DNA of 17,427 nt from positions 1 to 17,427 of the forward strand of contig JAISBK010000024.1 in assembly GCA_031266255.1 (NCBI GenBank), given 5' to 3'. Both the position numbers and the translations under genes were made by a program. The DNA comes from Treponema sp. (GTDB lineage: Bacteria > Spirochaetota > Spirochaetia > Treponematales > Breznakiellaceae). Position 1 is the stretch's first letter. Every line of letters begins with the position of its first letter. Below are positions 15,974 through 17,427 of this stretch, piece by piece. The notes under the pieces are model-generated. The model saw only the letters and a program-made list of their open reading frames with translations, was not told the origin of the DNA and did no database searches.

Positions 15974-16881
15974 TATTTTTTTCCTCCCATCAAATCCATG
16001 AAATAACCCTCAAGATTTTGCTCACCGGAAGCGAGAACCGACACGGAAAGTCCGTTTGAAACAAGCATACGGTTGATACGGGCCGCCTCGTCAAGGTGAT
16101 CGTATAAAACAATTGCGCCATCCGCCATTATATTGAAATTTGTACTAACGGCGGTTCTTAGCAGGTGTTCCGCTTTGTCCGGGTTGTCCACAACAATTTT
16201 TATGTTGCGGCGACATCTGCGTTCCAGTTCCTGAGAAGAAAACTCATCAATGAGATCGCCCTTGTGAATAACACCGTAACAGGTCGCCATTCTGGAAAGC
16301 TCGTCTAAAATGTGACTGGATAGTACGATTGTCAGTTTCTTCTCCTTGTTTAGCTTCAAAAGCAGATCGCGCAGCTCTTTGATACCCATAGGGTCAAGGC
16401 CGTTCATCGGTTCGTCTAAAATAAGCAAATCAGGATTCCCTATCATAGCAACAGCAATCATCAGCCGCTGTTTCATACCAAGGGAAAAGTCCCTAGTTTT
16501 CTTTCTTCCCGCATTGTTAAGCCCTACAAAGTCAAGCAGTTCCGGCACAATGTTCTTGCCGGGGATACTCATTAGTAAGCGGTACACTTCTAAATTCTGC
16601 TCTGCGGTCATGGCCGGATAGATTGCAGGATTCTCAATAGCCGCGCCGATACGTTTGCGCTGTTTTTCTAGGTCGGTACTCTCGAAAAGCCGCATTGTAC
16701 CGCCTGTGGGTGCGGCAAGGCCGCAGAGCATCCTCATGAATGTTGTTTTTCCCGCCCCGTTTTCACCGATAAAGCCGTAAATATCCCCCCTGCTAATATT
16801 GATATTCACATGGTTCACCGCATTTTTACCTGCGTATGTTTTACACAGGTCTTTTGTTTGCACGACAGATTCCATTTTCAT
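15973..16881 (-). CDS. ABC transporter ATP-binding protein, lantibiotic-immunity/BcrA type
   Basis: This 302-residue cytoplasmic ATPase energises export. Walker A is GENGAGKT (39-46), the signature motif is FSLGMKQRL (132-140), Walker B is LLILDEPMNGLDP (152-164) and the switch histidine is H190 in LSSHILDE. The Q-loop reads AAIENPAIYPAMT, with glutamate (E83) where most ABC ATPases have glutamine. This E-loop is known from LanF-type ATPases of lantibiotic immunity and from BcrA relatives. A C-terminal extension of about 80 residues after the core domain (ending YFMDLMGGKK) is also usual there. The ATG at 16881 follows GGAGAGG; the partial permease gene ends 15 bases upstream, and the second permease starts on its stop codon. 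The type is well supported; the substrate is inferred. Confidence 0.94.
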   Translation of the reverse strand: MKMESVVQTKDLCKTYAGKNAVNHVNINISRGDIYGFIGENGAGKTTFMRMLCGLAAPTGGTMRLFESTDLEKQRKRIGAAIENPAIYPAMTAEQNLEVYRLLMSIPGKNIVPELLDFVGLNNAGRKKTRDFSLGMKQRLMIAVAMIGNPDLLILDEPMNGLDPMGIKELRDLLLKLNKEKKLTIVLSSHILDELSRMATCYGVIHKGDLIDEFSSQELERRCRRNIKIVVDNPDKAEHLLRTAVSTNFNIMADGAIVLYDHLDEAARINRMLVSNGLSVSVLASGEQNLEGYFMDLMGGKK

Positions 16882-16896
16882 TACCTCTCCTTCACT

Positions 16897-17427
16897 CTAT
16901 CTGTTCTTTTCCGATCTCACGAAAAAAAATGTACCTATAATTAGGCAAGCCACTGTCAGTACCGCAATGACAGCAAAGTTCACCACCGGGTTGAACAAAA
17001 CAACATTTTCATATTCCGGCGTACCGGCGTATACGACCGCACGTACCAAATCGAGACAGTAGGTCATCGGCATCATGCGGTTTAAAACGAACAACACGCC
17101 GCTGGAATTGTTGATGGGGATAATCGCACCGGAAAGAAACATCTGCGGCATGGTGACAAGCATAACCGCAACATTCGCCATTCTGTTGCTCTTGATAAGC
17201 CCGATGACGATCATAGCCAACGCCCCGGCTGCAAGGCACATGAACGGCGACAGTACGAGGAGCATGAGCAGTTGTCCCGGATTTAATGCGATCCTCATAA
17301 CAAGACCCACAATCAAAGTGCCAATCATACCGGTAATTGCTCCAAAGGATGAGCCGAATATCTTACCGATGGCAATGGAATATCGGGATACAGGGGCAAT
17401 CATTATCTCCTGTGTGAAGTCCTTTAT
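16897..17427 (-). CDS. ABC-2-type transporter permease, partial (5' end off window)
   Basis: The frame is open to the right edge (176 codons), so the internal ATG at 17403 is probably not the start. The visible part begins IKDFTQEIMIAPVSRYSIAI, the conserved segment that precedes the third or so membrane span in ABC-2 permeases. Hydrophobic segments follow at about 24-44, 52-78, 84-105 and 146-170. MFLSGAIIPI, then PMTYCLDLVRAVV, is the hallmark of the DrrB/NodJ-like ABC-2 family rather than of the smaller permease downstream. A cognate ATPase may lie further upstream, outside the window, or it may share the ATPase encoded 15 bases downstream. It sits in the inner membrane; the substrate is unknown. 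Confidence 0.9.
   Translation of the reverse strand: MKDFTQEIMIAPVSRYSIAIGKIFGSSFGAITGMIGTLIVGLVMRIALNPGQLLMLLVLSPFMCLAAGALAMIVIGLIKSNRMANVAVMLVTMPQMFLSGAIIPINNSSGVLFVLNRMMPMTYCLDLVRAVVYAGTPEYENVVLFNPVVNFAVIAVLTVACLIIGTFFFVRSEKNR

Overview
The window looks like a chromosomal segment of an anaerobic, motile bacterium, most plausibly a Treponema-like spirochaete. This is an inference from gene content: a long single-chain pyruvate:ferredoxin oxidoreductase, a multi-membrane-span chemoreceptor, and a Cache hybrid kinase next to an HD-GYP regulator. No rRNA, tRNA, CRISPR array, transposase or replication origin is visible.

Left part (1-2040, minus strand, distinctly AT-rich): a TerY-like von Willebrand A (vWA) protein is followed by a divergent protein kinase that runs off the left edge. 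This is two thirds of the described TerY-P stress/signalling triad (vWA, PP2C phosphatase, kinase); no phosphatase lies inside the window. Upstream sits a small unrecognised ORF with a good sigma-70-type promoter. Base composition differs sharply from the PFOR gene next door, which suggests acquisition by transfer.

Centre left (2090-5795, minus strand): a complete 1188-residue pyruvate:ferredoxin oxidoreductase gene stands alone, with its own promoter and a strong intrinsic terminator. It has all visible TPP, pyruvate and Fe-S motifs and is the metabolic housekeeping gene of the window.

Centre (5827-12757, plus strand): three co-directional genes form a signalling cluster. They encode a six-span chemoreceptor without a periplasmic domain, a 1057-residue Cache hybrid histidine kinase (kinase, degenerate receiver, true receiver, HPt), and a receiver-HD-GYP cyclic-di-GMP phosphodiesterase. 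The likely phosphorelay runs from His336 to Asp743 to His911 of the kinase and then to Asp55 of the HD-GYP protein, linking an external ligand to c-di-GMP breakdown. About 390 bases without a convincing gene precede a strong terminator. A small acylphosphatase gene follows.

Right part (13187-17427, minus strand): a two-component system (HAMP histidine kinase and OmpR-type regulator, coupled by an ATGA overlap) lies downstream of a tightly packed ABC exporter cluster. The cluster holds a partial ABC-2 permease, an ATPase with glutamate in its Q-loop as in lantibiotic-immunity/BcrA-type ATPases, and a second permease. Together these look like a peptide-antibiotic sensing and efflux module. The 178-base gap between transporter and two-component genes carries an inverted repeat and a 12-codon ORF with an unusually strong ribosome binding site.
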